From Megamerina dolium (taxonomy: Eukaryota; Arthropoda; Insecta; Diptera; Megamerinidae): a stretch of 64,000 bases of DNA. The notes beneath the pieces are model-generated. The model was not told the DNA's origin. It was given only the letters and a program-made list of their open reading frames with translations, and did not search any database. The DNA lies in the NCBI GenBank assembly GCA_963854835.1, contig OY978525.1:27117253-27181252 (forward strand), read 5' to 3'. Of the stretch, positions 1 through 11,700 are shown piece by piece (within the stretch, counting starts at the first letter, position 1; each line of letters begins with the position of its first letter). A program made the position numbers and the translations under genes.

Positions 1-389
1 TTGATCATATTATATTTGTATATATTTGAACATAAACGAGTATGCATGCGTGTGCAATTGTAGATAATGCGTGTCGTTGTCATTGCCACCATTGTCGTTT
101 TGTCAAAAAGTAATAACAACATAGTCATATTATGAGCATTTTCAATGTAATTACCATGCCTCAGGTTCTACTATAAATATATGTATATACACAATATGTG
201 TCTACACACTGACAGCAACAAAATGATGTATCCATGTATTGATTTGTTATGAGTATATTCTTTCTTTCAGTCACATTGTTGCCGTAATGTGTTTTCAACG
301 GTTTCTCGAACTATTATGAATAACCATGAATTTTGAAAATTGCCGTATAAAATGATATTGCAAAAAACAAACTGATGATTACTTTTTAG
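1..389. other. AT-rich intergenic DNA
   Basis: No open frame of note and no recognisable element. There are short TA/TG-rich stretches only. Confidence 0.6.
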
Positions 390-1072
390 ACCCCTTACTG
401 TATCTCTTATACACTTCAGATATGCCCAACAAAAACTATACATTCATATCGACCTTTGCTGATGATACGGCAATATTGTGCTTTCGCTCTAACCCCATAG
501 AAGCTACTAAACTCCTGCAGACTCATGTCAATTCTCTCGAAATCTGGCTAGCAAAATGGCGTATAAAAGTCAATGAATCAAAGAGCGTACATGTAACCTT
601 CACGCTAAGGCCAGATACATGTCCCCCACTTAAAATTAATGGCCAATCAAAGTACTTGGGCATTCACCTCGACAGAAGGCTGACATGGAAAAATCACATA
701 GAGGCAAAGAAAACTCAGATCAAGCTTAAAATGAATCAGTTATGGTGGCTGTTACACAAAAGATCAAAGTTGAATCTCGAATACAAAGTCCTATTATATA
801 AAGCAATCCTGAAGCCAATTTGGACTTATGGTATTCAGTTTTGAGGCACCGCATCTCCCTCAAATATCGAAAAATTGCAGCGAATACAATCCAAGTGTCT
901 GCGAATTATTGTAAACGCGCCTTGGTATATGAGGAACGTTAACATCCATCGAGATTTAAATGTACCCACAATTTCTGAGGAAGGTGCAATGTTCTGCAGA
1001 AGCTACATTCAAAAATTACACAATCATCCAAATCCCCTTGCTAGGCAATTATTGTTGAGCACGGGGCATAGA
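390..1072 (+). pseudogene. Jockey-type LINE ORF2 fragment, truncated at both ends
   Basis: This stretch aligns base for base with 28427-29131 of the full-length Jockey-type LINE in the same window, with roughly 20 substitutions by eye (about 97% identity). It covers the end of the reverse transcriptase palm (FADD motif near 458-469) and most of the C-terminal region. It lacks the 5' portion of the element and also the last codons, 3' UTR and A-tail, so it is not an ordinary 5'-truncated insertion. Two lesions are visible: an in-frame 21-nt (7-codon) deletion near 649, and a Trp-to-stop change at 842-844, after which the frame resumes to 1084. Non-functional. Confidence 0.9.
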
Positions 1073-1339
1073 GTGTCCATGTAATACATATTTGTGTGTG
1101 GCTATATATTGTACTTTTTATTTGTTTATGTATATGTATGCATATAATACATATGTATACACATTTATATATAGTTATCGATATATCAGTGCATTTATAT
1201 AGGTTTTATAAAATATCAACAAATGTTTACTAATATTTACAATGCAATTTATGGTAAAAAAAACAGCAACAAATTTTAATGCACTTAATTTCGATAACGC
1301 CCAACCTTAAATGCCCTACGCTATGCCAGACAAACTGAA
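1073..1339. other. AT-rich spacer
   Basis: TA-rich sequence with no recognisable gene or element. Confidence 0.5.
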
Positions 1340-2000
1340 ATGCGTTCGAAAATACATTTTTGTATGGGAGGTACGCACGGTCTTTAACTGATATCGCCCA
1401 TATTTAAGCGTAACTATTTTTTGACAAAAATAATATCATGTGCTGAGTTTCAGTGAAACTGCTTTATACTTTTATTTGCGCAAAAATGAGCAAATATTCA
1501 TACTAAAACATAATAGTTTATGGAAGGTAGGCATGGTTTCTATTCGATAATGCCCATATTTATGTGTTCGTCTATTAATAATAGAAATAGAATTATTCAA
1601 TAGCTTCATATTTTAGTGTTCAAAATATGATAAAATTCATACGAAACCATGCTTTTGTAGTGAAGGTAAGCATCGTTTTAATTCCACAAAGCCTATTTTT
1701 GAACAATTGTTTTATATATAAAAAATAATCTTAATCGCGCGAATTTCAAATCAGTAGCTTTATAGTTTAGTACTCAAAATGTGAAATCATTCATTCGAAA
1801 ACATACTTTTGTATCGGAGGTATGCATGATTTTCATTATACGCCACCCATTTTTAGATATGCTTCTTCATTCATGAAAATATGCTCATATGCTACGTTTT
1901 AGTTCAATAACTAAATATTTTTGTTCAAAATATGGGACAATTTATTTTCCCATATTTTGTACGAAATTTTCTACCAACTTCTGCATAATTTTCACCATAT
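1340..2000. repeat. Degenerate ~150-bp tandem repeat array (family 1)
   Basis: Four diverged monomers are visible. Each has a variant of TTTGTATGGGAGGTA-GCATGG-TTT followed some 15-25 bases later by GCCCATATTT; they begin near 1363, 1512, 1652 and 1807 (offsets about 149, 140 and 155). The intervals share 'caaaatatg..ttcat' segments. The same unit recurs once near 32430 and three times at 63418-63730. The TTTGTATGGGAG box also occurs in the central repeats of the large elements at 43-61 kb, which suggests common ancestry (inference). Confidence 0.65.
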
Positions 2001-2825
2001 TTAAAATAATTTTTAACAAAGAAAACGTATTGTTCAATTGTATAGCTCTCCATATTTACTAACCGCCATGATTATATTTGACAGCTGTCAGTAAACTGAA
2101 ATCATTCAAGTACAAAAAACACAAAAGGCGGCAAATTTAAAAAGTGAACTTTGCACCAAATCGATTAATTCACGAAATAGCACCATCATATTAGAGCCAC
2201 ATTGTGTTTAAATCAATATTTTCAATATCAAAGGATGTCAGCTCGCACCTATACGTTTCAAGAATTTTACACGGGTTTTCAAAGTAAATTGATATAACGA
2301 CACATTGTTAAGGCATTCGTATTTTCATTATGAAATTTTAAACTATAATTAATAAAAATGGCCACCGAACTTTGACAGATGACAGTTGCTTTGGCATGTT
2401 ATCCTTAATGGAAGCTCTATCACTTAAAACTGAAAGCGCCCTTTACATGAATAATTCAATTTGAATATAACCCGTAGCATAAAATATCATCGCTGCTGGC
2501 ACGTACTACATATGTATATCACCATTCAATATTTTATGAGTAGTATGCACTACTATTTATATCCAGCACTTATTGTATGTAAATATTGTGCTAGAAAAAA
2601 TTGTCATATTGATTAATGCGAATTATCATCATAATTTTTTGGGTCAATGTATTAAAGTGTTTAACTTGATTGCTATTTGATTACATACGTAAATATATTT
2701 TGTAAATCATTGATGAAAAAAAAAAATGCTACGAGTTGAAAATAGTTTGCCAAAGAGAATGAAAGATAGGACCAAATAAGAGAGTTAGCGGCAGAGAGTA
2801 ACTTGATTGTCAATTTGTATACGAT
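2001..2825. other. AT-rich spacer
   Basis: No coding signal or element recognised. Short direct copies of TGACAG and TGACAGCTGTCA occur around 2080-2390 without a clear element boundary. Confidence 0.5.
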
Positions 2826-2833
2826 ATTTTGTA

Positions 2834-2895
2834 TAATAATAATAATAATAATGTAGATGATTATGATGATGATGATCATAATGCCAATGATGATA
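2834..2895. repeat. (AAT)n and (GAT)n microsatellites
   Basis: A run of six AAT-type units is followed closely by imperfect GAT/ATG units. It overlaps a minus-strand low-complexity frame that is not a gene. Confidence 0.8.
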
Positions 2896-3011
2896 GGCTG
2901 GTTGTCTAACGACGCACTTAGGCCGGTTAAAGACCTACTCTGATATTGATGATGGTAATGCCCTTTACACCATTTTTCTATACTTCTACATGTAAATAAC
3001 AGGCCATTCAA

Positions 3012-4165
3012 TAAGTGTGTAGGATGACACATACTACAATTTTTTCCGTATGACTTTTATTGAGTTCTAAGCTTCAAACCACACGTGTATACAATTGACA
3101 ATAATCTGACAATTGGTATGTGAGTTATAGCATTTTGTATGGAGCAACTTTTGTTATTGAAAAAAAAAATGGATAAAAGGAAATTTCGTGTTTTGAGAAA
3201 GCATTGATTTTTGGTGAAAAAAAAAATACAGTGGGAGCCAAACAATGGCTTGATAAACATTATCCGGACTCTGCTCCATCGAGACAAATTGAGGCTGTTA
3301 TTCCAGAAAACATCAAAAAAATCAAACAAATTGGTTATGAACGATAGCAAATTGAAGATGCAGCAGCTAGCTGACATTGTAAAGATATCAGACGGCAGTG
3401 TTTTTACCAATGTACACCAACATTTGTGTATGCAAAAACTCTGAGCAAAGTGGGTGACGCGTGAGCTCACTGTCGACCAAAAAGAACAACGTATCGTTGT
3501 TTCAACGAAGTGTTTGGCGCTGTTAAACCGCAATAAAATCGAATTCTATAATCGATATGTGACAAAGGATGAAACATTTTTTCACCATTTTTTCAACATT
3601 ACACACCACAATCCAATAGACAGTCAGCTGAGTAAACAGCAGTCGACGAATCGAATCCAAAGCGAGACGCAACAGTCGGTCGGGAATGTGATGGCGTCTA
3701 CATTTTGGAAAAGAACGGAATAATATTCATCGACTATATCCAACAGTGACTATTATTGTGAACTTTTGGACCGATTGAATACTGAAATCGCAAAGAAACT
3801 GCTACATTTTCAAAAGAAAAAACCACCAAGACAATGTACCGTGTCACAATCGATGGCAAAATTGAATGAATTGGACTTCGAATTGCTTCCTCACACACCG
3901 TATTCTCAGCCAATTTGCTGTTTTCAGATCTCAAGAGAGTGCTTTCTGGAAAGAAATTTAAGCCCGATGATGTAGTTATCACTGAAACTGAGACTAACTT
4001 TGACGAGAAAGACGAGAAATCGTACTATAAGAGTGGTATCGAAAAGTTGGAAAATCGCTTGTTACTCGTTGTATCGCCCTCGAAAGCAACAATGTTGAAT
4101 AATAAAATCGAGTTTTGTCAAAATTTTTTTTTTTCATACTTTTCTTCACACTTTGACTTTTGTAT
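3012..4165 (+). mobile_element. Degraded mariner transposon
   Basis: Ends are approximate. The left end reads AAGTGTGTAGGATGACACATAC, and the reverse complement at about 4163 reads AAAGTGTGAAGAAAAGTATG, a weak terminal inverted repeat. The interior is the transposase relic listed separately. No clear TA duplication could be fixed. The element belongs to the mariner (DD34D) family on protein motifs. Confidence 0.65.
3169..4116 (+). pseudogene. Mariner transposase pseudogene
   Basis: Translating in shifting frames recovers mariner transposase order: an N-terminal start MDK..FRVL at 3169, a helix-turn-helix block with SDGSVF (about 3390-3410), the linker W-V-T-R-E-L-T-V-D-Q near 3452, then VTKDET (first catalytic Asp region, about 3559-3576), a VMAS.FW block near 3690, IIFIDY near 3721-3740, and a C-terminal ..YYKSGIEKLE block near 4022. 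Lesions include a TGA near 3207, a TGA at 3442-3444 where the family has Cys/Ser, a frameshift before 3721, a TGA at 3746, and deletion of most of the HQDNA region. It cannot make transposase. Intact mariner transposases are about 340-350 residues and bind their own TIRs. Confidence 0.85.
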
Positions 4166-4631
4166 AATTACAATGTGGATTTGTCAATATATTTTTTTTT
4201 ATTTTTTAAACGACCTTTCAAATGATTTTAGTCACAGATTGTGTTGATCAAATCATGAACATTTTTTTTTATTATTCGATAAGGTCACTGGAGCATAAAT
4301 TATATGTTCAAATGACCTTTTGTATATGTAATATACAGTAAAATATTTGTATACAATTTCTATAAATATTACATATGTGACTCAAATGTCATATAAATTA
4401 TATTACAATAAAACCAATAAAAAAAAAAATAATAATAATAATAAATTCCTTATAGCATTAATCAAATCAATTTTAATTTGTATATACAAACTGATTATTT
4501 ATTTTAATTAAGACTTCTTATTTTATTTTAATTATGTTTTTTTTGGCTTTAATACAACATAATGTAGATTTTGTAACATAAAAAAATCAACATATATCAA
4601 CAGATTTGATAAATTGGTGACATTTCAAAAA
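4166..4631. other. T-rich and AT-rich spacer
   Basis: Poly-T runs and (AAT)n near 4425-4445. No gene seen. Confidence 0.6.
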
Positions 4632-4633
4632 TA

Positions 4634-4668
4634 AAGGGTTATCCATTTCGCGGTTTCAAAAGTATATG
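4634..4668 (+). repeat. Left terminal inverted repeat
   Basis: Pairs with 5904-5938 over about 35 bp with mismatches at positions 16 and 32. Begins AAGGGTTATCC directly after the TA target duplication. Confidence 0.93.
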
Positions 4669-4747
4669 GCTAGAATTCGACATCTGTCAAACTGAGTTGT
4701 TTAAACGATTTCTTTCTTTTTCAGTTCAAAGTCTGACATTTGCGAAA

Positions 4748-5833
4748 ATGGATCGCTTAACTATCGCACAACGCATTAAAATTGTAAAAACCTACTACAA
4801 AAATGGTGATTCTGCCACAGCCACATATCGTGCTTTAAGAGGAGATTATGGTTTACATAATCGTCCAACTACGCAAGCAATTGGCAAAATTGTGAAGAAA
4901 TATGAAGAGACTGGATCGGTTACAGATATTGTAAGGCCTGTGCATCATCGTTTCGCTCGTACCACCGAAAATATCGCTGCTGAAAGTGAAAGTCTTGCCG
5001 AAGACCCGAATGTGTCGATTCCTCGTCGTTCTCAGGAATTAGGACTGTCTTACGGCAGATTATGGCGTATTTTGCATTTGGATCTACACCTACATCCATA
5101 TAAAATCCAGCTCACACAACAACTGAAGCCAGCTGACCATTCACAACGTCGTAGATACGTCGAATGGGTGCTTGAACAACAGGCGGTGGACGGCGATTTT
5201 TCGAACAAAATTTTCTTCAGCGACGAAGCACATTTCTCACTCGGTGGGTATGTTAACAAACAAAATTGTCGTATTTGGGGTTCTGAGAATCCTCAAGTAA
5301 TTGAAGAGAGGCCACTACATCCACAAAAAGTCACTGCTTGGTGCGCTCTTTGGTCCGGAGGTGTGATTGGACCTTACTTCTTCGAAAACGACGATGGAAC
5401 GACTGTCACCGTCAATTCGGAGCGTTATGGTCATATGATAACCGACTTTTTTTTGCCTGCTATTGAAGAATACGACTTAGAGAATATGTGGTTTCAACAA
5501 GACGGTGCCACATGCCACACAACTCGAGCGAATATGGCTTTATTGCAACAGAAATTTTCTGGCCGCGTAATTTCTCGTCGTGGCGATATCAAGTGGCCAC
5601 CAAGATCATGCGATTTGACACCGCTTGACTTTTTTTTGTGGGGCTACGCGAAAGACCGTGTTTATGCAGATAAACCTTTAACTCTTGAGCACCTAAAAAC
5701 CAACATTCGTCACGTTATGGCTGAGATACCGCCCAATATGTGTCAAAAAATGGTCGAAAATTACCTCAAAAGAATCGATGCTTGCAACAATTCGCGTGGT
5801 GGTCATTTAAATGATGTAGTATTTCACACATAA
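4748..5833 (+). CDS. Transposase, Tc1/mariner superfamily (DDD type)
   Basis: Predicted DNA transposase of 361 residues. The frame is open from 4697, but the ATG at 4748 (context aaaATGg) is preferred because MDRLT matches the start MNRLT of the related relic at 51189. Residues about 1-120 form a helix-turn-helix DNA-binding region (MDRLTIAQRIKIVKTYYKNG.., then GSVTDIVRPVHHR), of the kind often labelled DUF4817 in insects (family recall, not searched). The catalytic half has Asp159 in FFSDEAHF, Asp252 in WFQQDGATCH and Asp289 in PPRSCDLTPLDFFLWG. I count 36 residues between the second and third Asp, differing from classic mariner DD34D. No stop or frameshift is seen. It should cut at the flanking TIRs and insert at TA. 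The next nearest relative in the window is the deleted copy at 51075-51853. Confidence 0.93.
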   Translation: MDRLTIAQRIKIVKTYYKNGDSATATYRALRGDYGLHNRPTTQAIGKIVKKYEETGSVTDIVRPVHHRFARTTENIAAESESLAEDPNVSIPRRSQELGLSYGRLWRILHLDLHLHPYKIQLTQQLKPADHSQRRRYVEWVLEQQAVDGDFSNKIFFSDEAHFSLGGYVNKQNCRIWGSENPQVIEERPLHPQKVTAWCALWSGGVIGPYFFENDDGTTVTVNSERYGHMITDFFLPAIEEYDLENMWFQQDGATCHTTRANMALLQQKFSGRVISRRGDIKWPPRSCDLTPLDFFLWGYAKDRVYADKPLTLEHLKTNIRHVMAEIPPNMCQKMVENYLKRIDACNNSRGGHLNDVVFHT

Positions 5834-5903
5834 TGTCAACGTTCAAACTTTATAATAAAAAAGAAATATTATGATAAAAAATATTTTATATGTGTTTTAT
5901 TTA

Positions 5904-5938
5904 CATTTACTTTTGAAACCGCAAAATGGATAACCCTT
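5904..5938 (-). repeat. Right terminal inverted repeat
   Basis: Inverted partner of 4634-4668, ending ..AACCCTT before TA. Confidence 0.93.
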
Positions 5939-5940
5939 TA

Positions 5941-6184
5941 TCTTATCTTATTGATGTCTACTGTATTGCATTGTATTGTATTGTGGGTATGTGCTTATCT
6001 GTGATTTGAAATTATTACTGAAATTATATAACTCATTTTTAATTAATTATAGGTAAAATATATAAATACTATATGTGTATGTACGTATGTAAATATATAT
6101 CAAGGACTGTTCCAAAGAAAAACTTCGCGGAAACAAAACTAAATTGAAATTGTACAGACAATCGACAACTAAACACATAACTTA
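5941..6184. other. AT-rich spacer
   Basis: No recognisable feature. Confidence 0.5.
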
Positions 6185-7010
6185 ACAGGAATCGCCCCTA
6201 TAACAGTGAAATTTAAGACTGACCCTCATTAAGTTTTCCACCCCAACATTTGCTTTAACTATATTTATACCCTATCCCTTTATCGCTTGAAACGACACCC
6301 ATACATAATAATCGAAAAACACATGAAAATCTGCAATAGTTGTAAATGAATTGACTCTAGAGTAATAAAAGTAATTAATGGTCCTCATTCATTTTCCTTT
6401 CCCAACATAACATAACACAACATAACTCTAAACATACTTACCTCCATCCCTCAAAGAGATTCCCACAAAAAATGATCGAAAAACACCTAAAAATCGACAA
6501 TAGTATCCCAAGAATCGCCTCTAGATGGGTGAAATGTATGACCAACACCAATTCATTTTTCATCCCTTTCATTTGCACTAAATATACTTATCCCCTATCC
6601 TTACCTATCCTTACTTGCCCAAGAATTGCACCCAGAGTGATGAAATGTATGACCGTCATTCATTTTTCCTCTTCAACATTTGTCGTAAACACACTTATCC
6701 TATATCTTCAGCCATTCCGGGGGCGCCCATACAAAAAATCCAAAAACACCCCATTTTCGGCAATAATTACCCAGGAATCGCCTCTAGAGTATTGAAATGA
6801 ATAATCGACCCCCAATAATTTTTTCTCCCGAATATTTTCTCTTACCATATTTACCCCGTATCTTTGCTTCTTAAGGGGACTCCCATAGAAAATAGTCAAA
6901 AAAATCACCTACAAATTGAGATTAGTTTCTCGGAAATCATGCCTAGAGCGGTGAAATATATGATCAGCCCCCTTAACACAGGTCTCCACTACTTAAAAAG
7001 GCTCTCCTAC
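6185..7010 (+). repeat. Degenerate ~155-bp tandem repeat array (family 2)
   Basis: Repeated blocks of the form GGAATCGCCTCTAGAG..GTGAAATGTATGACC followed by CATT-rich and (T)n(C)n segments occur near 6191, 6347, 6511, 6624, 6774 and 6935. Spacings are mostly 150-165, with one short unit of about 113. Between them recur ACTTA.CCC.TATC and GACTCCCATA-AAA boxes. The short ORFs here read across the repeats and are not genes. Related arrays lie at 11150-11700, 52660-53618 and 55568-56260, with a more distant version at 22380-22970. Confidence 0.75.
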
Positions 7011-8125
<1,115 letters not shown>

Positions 8126-8423
8126 TTAGGGTGGGTCAAATTGTAGGGGGCCGAAGAAATGTTAAGGGGCTCATCGAGATTCTTGTTCTACGGGTCATTT
8201 GAAGATACTTTTCCAAAGAAACCATAGCTCTAAAATGATTTTCGAGCCCCCGGCTTTTTCAAAATAGGTTTTTTCCCCAAATACCCAAGAATAGATGTAA
8301 AAAAAAAATGCTATTTTTTCTAGCCAAATGTGTATGTGGGGGTTTTTGGATCGAGGAATCCATTTTTGAGATCTATTTTTATTTTTGAGCACCACCAGAG
8401 GGCGCTTTCGTTCATTTTTTAAT
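8126..8423 (+). repeat. Left long terminal inverted repeat
   Basis: Aligns to the reverse complement of 9834-10118 with moderate divergence and small gaps. Well conserved blocks include CCAAAGAAACCATAGCTCTA, GAGCCCCCGGCTTTTTCAAA, AGCCAAATGTGTATGTGGGG and CAGAGGGCGCTTTCGT. Homology stops at the T-run near 8423. Confidence 0.92.
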
Positions 8424-8743
8424 TTTATCGTTTTTTTTTGGGTAAATTTACGAAATTTTTCGTGTAAATTGACGAATATTTGACTTTCTCATAAGACAAC
8501 CCAAAACTTTAAATAGCCCAGAGTGTTTAGCGTTAAAAATGATGGGGGAAGGGTGGGGGGGGGTTATTCATTCACGACCTATATCGAATTTAAGACAAAG
8601 AGTAAACAAAGCATATTTTACTTTATTTTTTTCTTCTAAAATTCAACATAACAAATAATAAAAGCATATAAAATGTAAATAATTAATTGAATTCAGTAAT
8701 TAAGAAACAAAACGAAGAGTTTTAGGAAATAAACGCGAAGGAG

Positions 8744-9568
8744 TTATTTTTGAAAGTCTTTCTTGCTGTCAAGTCTAGCGAATTTTTCACGACTTTCTAA
8801 TGTCACCGCCATAACTCCTTCTCGATTATGTTCTAAAACTCTTTTGGATACACTAGCCAGCAATTGAACATGTCTTTCCGTTCCTTGTATGTGTACTGGA
8901 ATTTTCGGATCAGGCAGCGGTGGATCAATGTCTTCTAAATATTGTTGTAGATATTCATAAGGAATATTTCGAGTGAATGGTGGTTCGAATAAGATTGAAT
9001 TATCATTCATGTCAATCATATTCGTAAAATCTGTGCAATTGAAGTTTATGATAGGCTTTTTATAAACTCTCAGTAGCATCGGATCTTCCACATGGTTACG
9101 GTAGTGTAAAATTTTTTTTAGAGCTAAGTCGCGTATTTTTTTTTCATCGTCACATTTACATTTCCCAATGTAAAATAATTCTTTTATGGATCGTAAGAAA
9201 GATGTGAGACTGGAGCCTTTTGCTTTGCATTTATCTGCAGTGTAGTATTTGTCAAGCAAGGTATTCAATTTTCTAACAATATTTCGTTTGCATATAATTT
9301 CAATATTTAGTTTGCTCCAAATTCCAATCAATTTGTCTGTCACTTGAGGAGTAAATGTTTTATATGAAAACATTTTACTTTGCATTTTAGCACGTTCGGC
9401 CAAGAAAAAATAGCATCTTAAAATATCCTGTTTAGTTGGCAGATTCAGACCAGTCAAATCAGAACACATACCAAAAGCAGGAACATCGTGAGAAGGCATA
9501 TGTTTCAAACTACTTTCGGTACTTATTGATGTTGGTGCGGCTGGTGATGTTGACGGCAATAGATCCAT
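8744..9568 (-). CDS. Hypothetical protein of the long-TIR transposon (274 aa)
   Basis: I do not recognise a family with confidence. The ATG at 9568 opens a clean 274-codon frame lying wholly between the TIRs. Residues 1-30 are Ser/Pro/Thr-rich. Residues about 41-135 look helical and basic, containing LPTKQDILRCYFFLAERAK, a TDKLIGIWSKLNIE segment and KLNTLLDKYY, a layout reminiscent of Myb/SANT-like DNA-binding regions (inference). A KCKC pair at 137-139 could be the stub of a longer Cys motif. Residues 209-225 are acidic and proline-rich (LEDIDPPLPDPK), and the C-terminus is charged. No DDE/D triad, zinc ribbon or membrane segment is seen. The position suggests a TIR-binding or accessory protein, or the N-terminal part of a transposase whose catalytic region has been deleted. 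A frame this long without lesions in otherwise decayed DNA suggests recent origin or selection. Confidence 0.7.
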   Translation of the reverse strand: MDLLPSTSPAAPTSISTESSLKHMPSHDVPAFGMCSDLTGLNLPTKQDILRCYFFLAERAKMQSKMFSYKTFTPQVTDKLIGIWSKLNIEIICKRNIVRKLNTLLDKYYTADKCKAKGSSLTSFLRSIKELFYIGKCKCDDEKKIRDLALKKILHYRNHVEDPMLLRVYKKPIINFNCTDFTNMIDMNDNSILFEPPFTRNIPYEYLQQYLEDIDPPLPDPKIPVHIQGTERHVQLLASVSKRVLEHNREGVMAVTLESREKFARLDSKKDFQK

Positions 9569-9833
9569 GTTTAAAATTAAATATTAATTAATTAATTTAT
9601 AAATATTAAGATTTTCCAGCTAGATTTTGAGGTTTTCTTCCTTCAAAAGCTGGTAAAAATGTGATTTAGGTCTTAGCTTGAAATCTATCGATTTTATTTT
9701 TAGAAAAGCTGGAAAAAGGAACAAAATGTATGAATTATGATTTAACAATTTATAATTCGAGTATGTATTTTGAATATATTCAATACAAAGTCAAAAATTC
9801 GTCTATTTCCACAACAGTATCGTATATTTTTCC

Positions 9834-10118
9834 AAAAAAATGTACGAAAGCGCCCTCTGGCGGCACTCAAAAATAAAAATTAATGTCAAAAATGGATTCC
9901 GCGACCCAAAAAACCCCCCACATACACATTTGGCTAAAGGAAATAGCATTTTTTTGCCTCTATTCTCGAATATTTCTAGAAAAAATACCTATTTTGAAAA
10001 AGCCGGGGGCTCGAAATTCATTTTAGAGCTATGGTTTCTTTGGCAAATTTGCTTAAAATGACCCATAGAATAAGAATCACGATGAGCCTTTGGGTCGAAA
10101 AAATTTGACCCACCCTAA
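9834..10118 (-). repeat. Right long terminal inverted repeat
   Basis: Inverted partner of 8126-8423; about 285 bp, ending GACCCACCCTAA before the right (TA)n tract. Confidence 0.92.
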
Positions 10119-10330
<212 letters not shown>

Positions 10331-11149
10331 ATTGAATATTAAGTTATATAACTGTTTGTGATGTTGGTGAATTATATTTTATTATTAGCCTTTTTCAATC
10401 AAATTACATTCGAAAAGCGATAAATTAGTATCTCTGTATGTGCGTGTACATATTGTGATTAGCATTTGTTTCAATGTATGTGCGTTATATATAATAATCA
10501 TAAGTATGTACCAATTCATGCATATATATCATATACTCAAAATTTTATGAGGGGATTATAAAAATATGGAAAATTATCATTTATACACACTGTGCTAAAT
10601 ATTCGTTAAAGAACCTAAATGATCGATTTTATAATAATTATTATTATTCTAAATAGCTACTCATAATGGGGCCACTTAGATAATATTTCCTGAAATTACT
10701 AAGTACTAATATATGCATGTTTGCATGTACATACATCCCTATTAATATTTATAATTATTATTAAATATAGACAGATAATAAAATATGTACATATATTAAA
10801 ATTTTATAAATTATAAATAAAATCAGGACAACGAACGCAATACTTCATGTATTTAACTAGTAAAAACAATCAATTTATTTTCCCACAAGATAATTCAATG
10901 ACTGATAAACGATATTTAAAACTAACTAAAAGTAACATAATAACAAAAAATTATGTAAAAGGAATTCTTTCATATATCAACTTTAATTATATGTATTTAC
11001 TAAGTAAAACTCGAAATTCTTAAAAATAGTAATTCTCGAATGATTAATGCAAATACAAAAGGATGTTAGTTTTTTAATTTTATCGGACAATATTAGTAGA
11101 AGAAGTAGAGATGAAATATATTTAACGAAAATTATGCGGGAGATGAATT
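10331..11149. other. AT-rich spacer
   Basis: No gene or element recognised. Confidence 0.5.
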
Positions 11150-11700
11150 AATGACGGTACTTCATATAGATCACCATTCTAGAGGAGATTCTGAGACAAT
11201 TATATGTATATTGGACAATTTTAAAGTGCTTTTAAATTCATTTTGCACAAGAGCTTGCCCAAGGACTAAATATATGCAGTAAGTAATATATTTGGAGGAA
11301 ATTTAATTGCAGAAGAATTAACTACTCTAGGGGCGATTCTAAAGCTATTTATGGATTTTTGTCAACAGCCAGCCTAAGAAGTAACGATAGGAAATAAGTA
11401 TGTTCTAGAAATATGTTGAGTGGAAAACAATAATGGAGGTCGTTCAAATAATATTTTACCCTTCTAGTTGCATTTTTGAAGCGGTGGAAATGAAATTTAT
11501 TAAACAACAATTTTGTAAACAAACACCTCTGTCGGGTACAGATATGGGCTAAGTTTGTGCAGAAAAAATGTTGGGAAGAGAAAAATACTGGAAGTCCCAC
11601 AAATCAACACTCTAGGGGCGATTATAAACGTGTTGTGAATTTTTGAATACATAAACCAACAATTTATTCTAATCTCTCTCGATCTTCTGGACAAGACCTT
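11150..11700 (-). repeat. Family 2 ~155-bp repeat array, inverted
   Basis: CTCTAGGGGCGATT blocks near 11327 and 11610, with a diverged CTTCTAGTTGC block near 11461, give spacings of about 134-150. Companion boxes AAGCGGTGGAAATGAAATTT and AGAAGTAACGATAGGAAATAAG also occur in the 53-56 kb arrays. Orientation is opposite to 6185-7010. Confidence 0.65.

Larger units (their letters stand above)
4634..5938 (+). mobile_element. Complete Tc1/mariner-superfamily transposon
   Basis: A 1305-bp unit flanked by TA on both sides (4632-4633 and 5939-5940). Its termini form an inverted repeat of about 35 bp with only two mismatches: the left end starts AAGGGTTATCCATTT and the right end is its reverse complement. 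One ORF fills most of the interior. The TA duplication, near-perfect termini and open transposase mean the structural parts needed for mobility appear present. Whether it is active cannot be read from one copy. Confidence 0.93.
8126..10118. mobile_element. Unclassified DNA transposon with ~290-bp terminal inverted repeats
   Basis: A 1993-bp unit whose two ends are long inverted copies of each other. The outermost bases are TTAGGGTGGGTCAAATT on the left and the exact reverse complement on the right. It sits exactly between two long (TA)n tracts. The interior carries one minus-strand ORF (8744-9568) and no recognisable DDE transposase. It is probably a deletion derivative or accessory-ORF element of a larger autonomous family (inference). 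I could not assign it to Tc1/mariner, hAT, piggyBac, P or PIF from sequence alone. A TSD cannot be determined inside a dinucleotide repeat. Confidence 0.85.

Noticed and set aside
2673..3533. 119- and 158-codon minus-strand frames
   Set aside because: The second is antisense to the mariner relic, and the first spans microsatellite and T-rich DNA.
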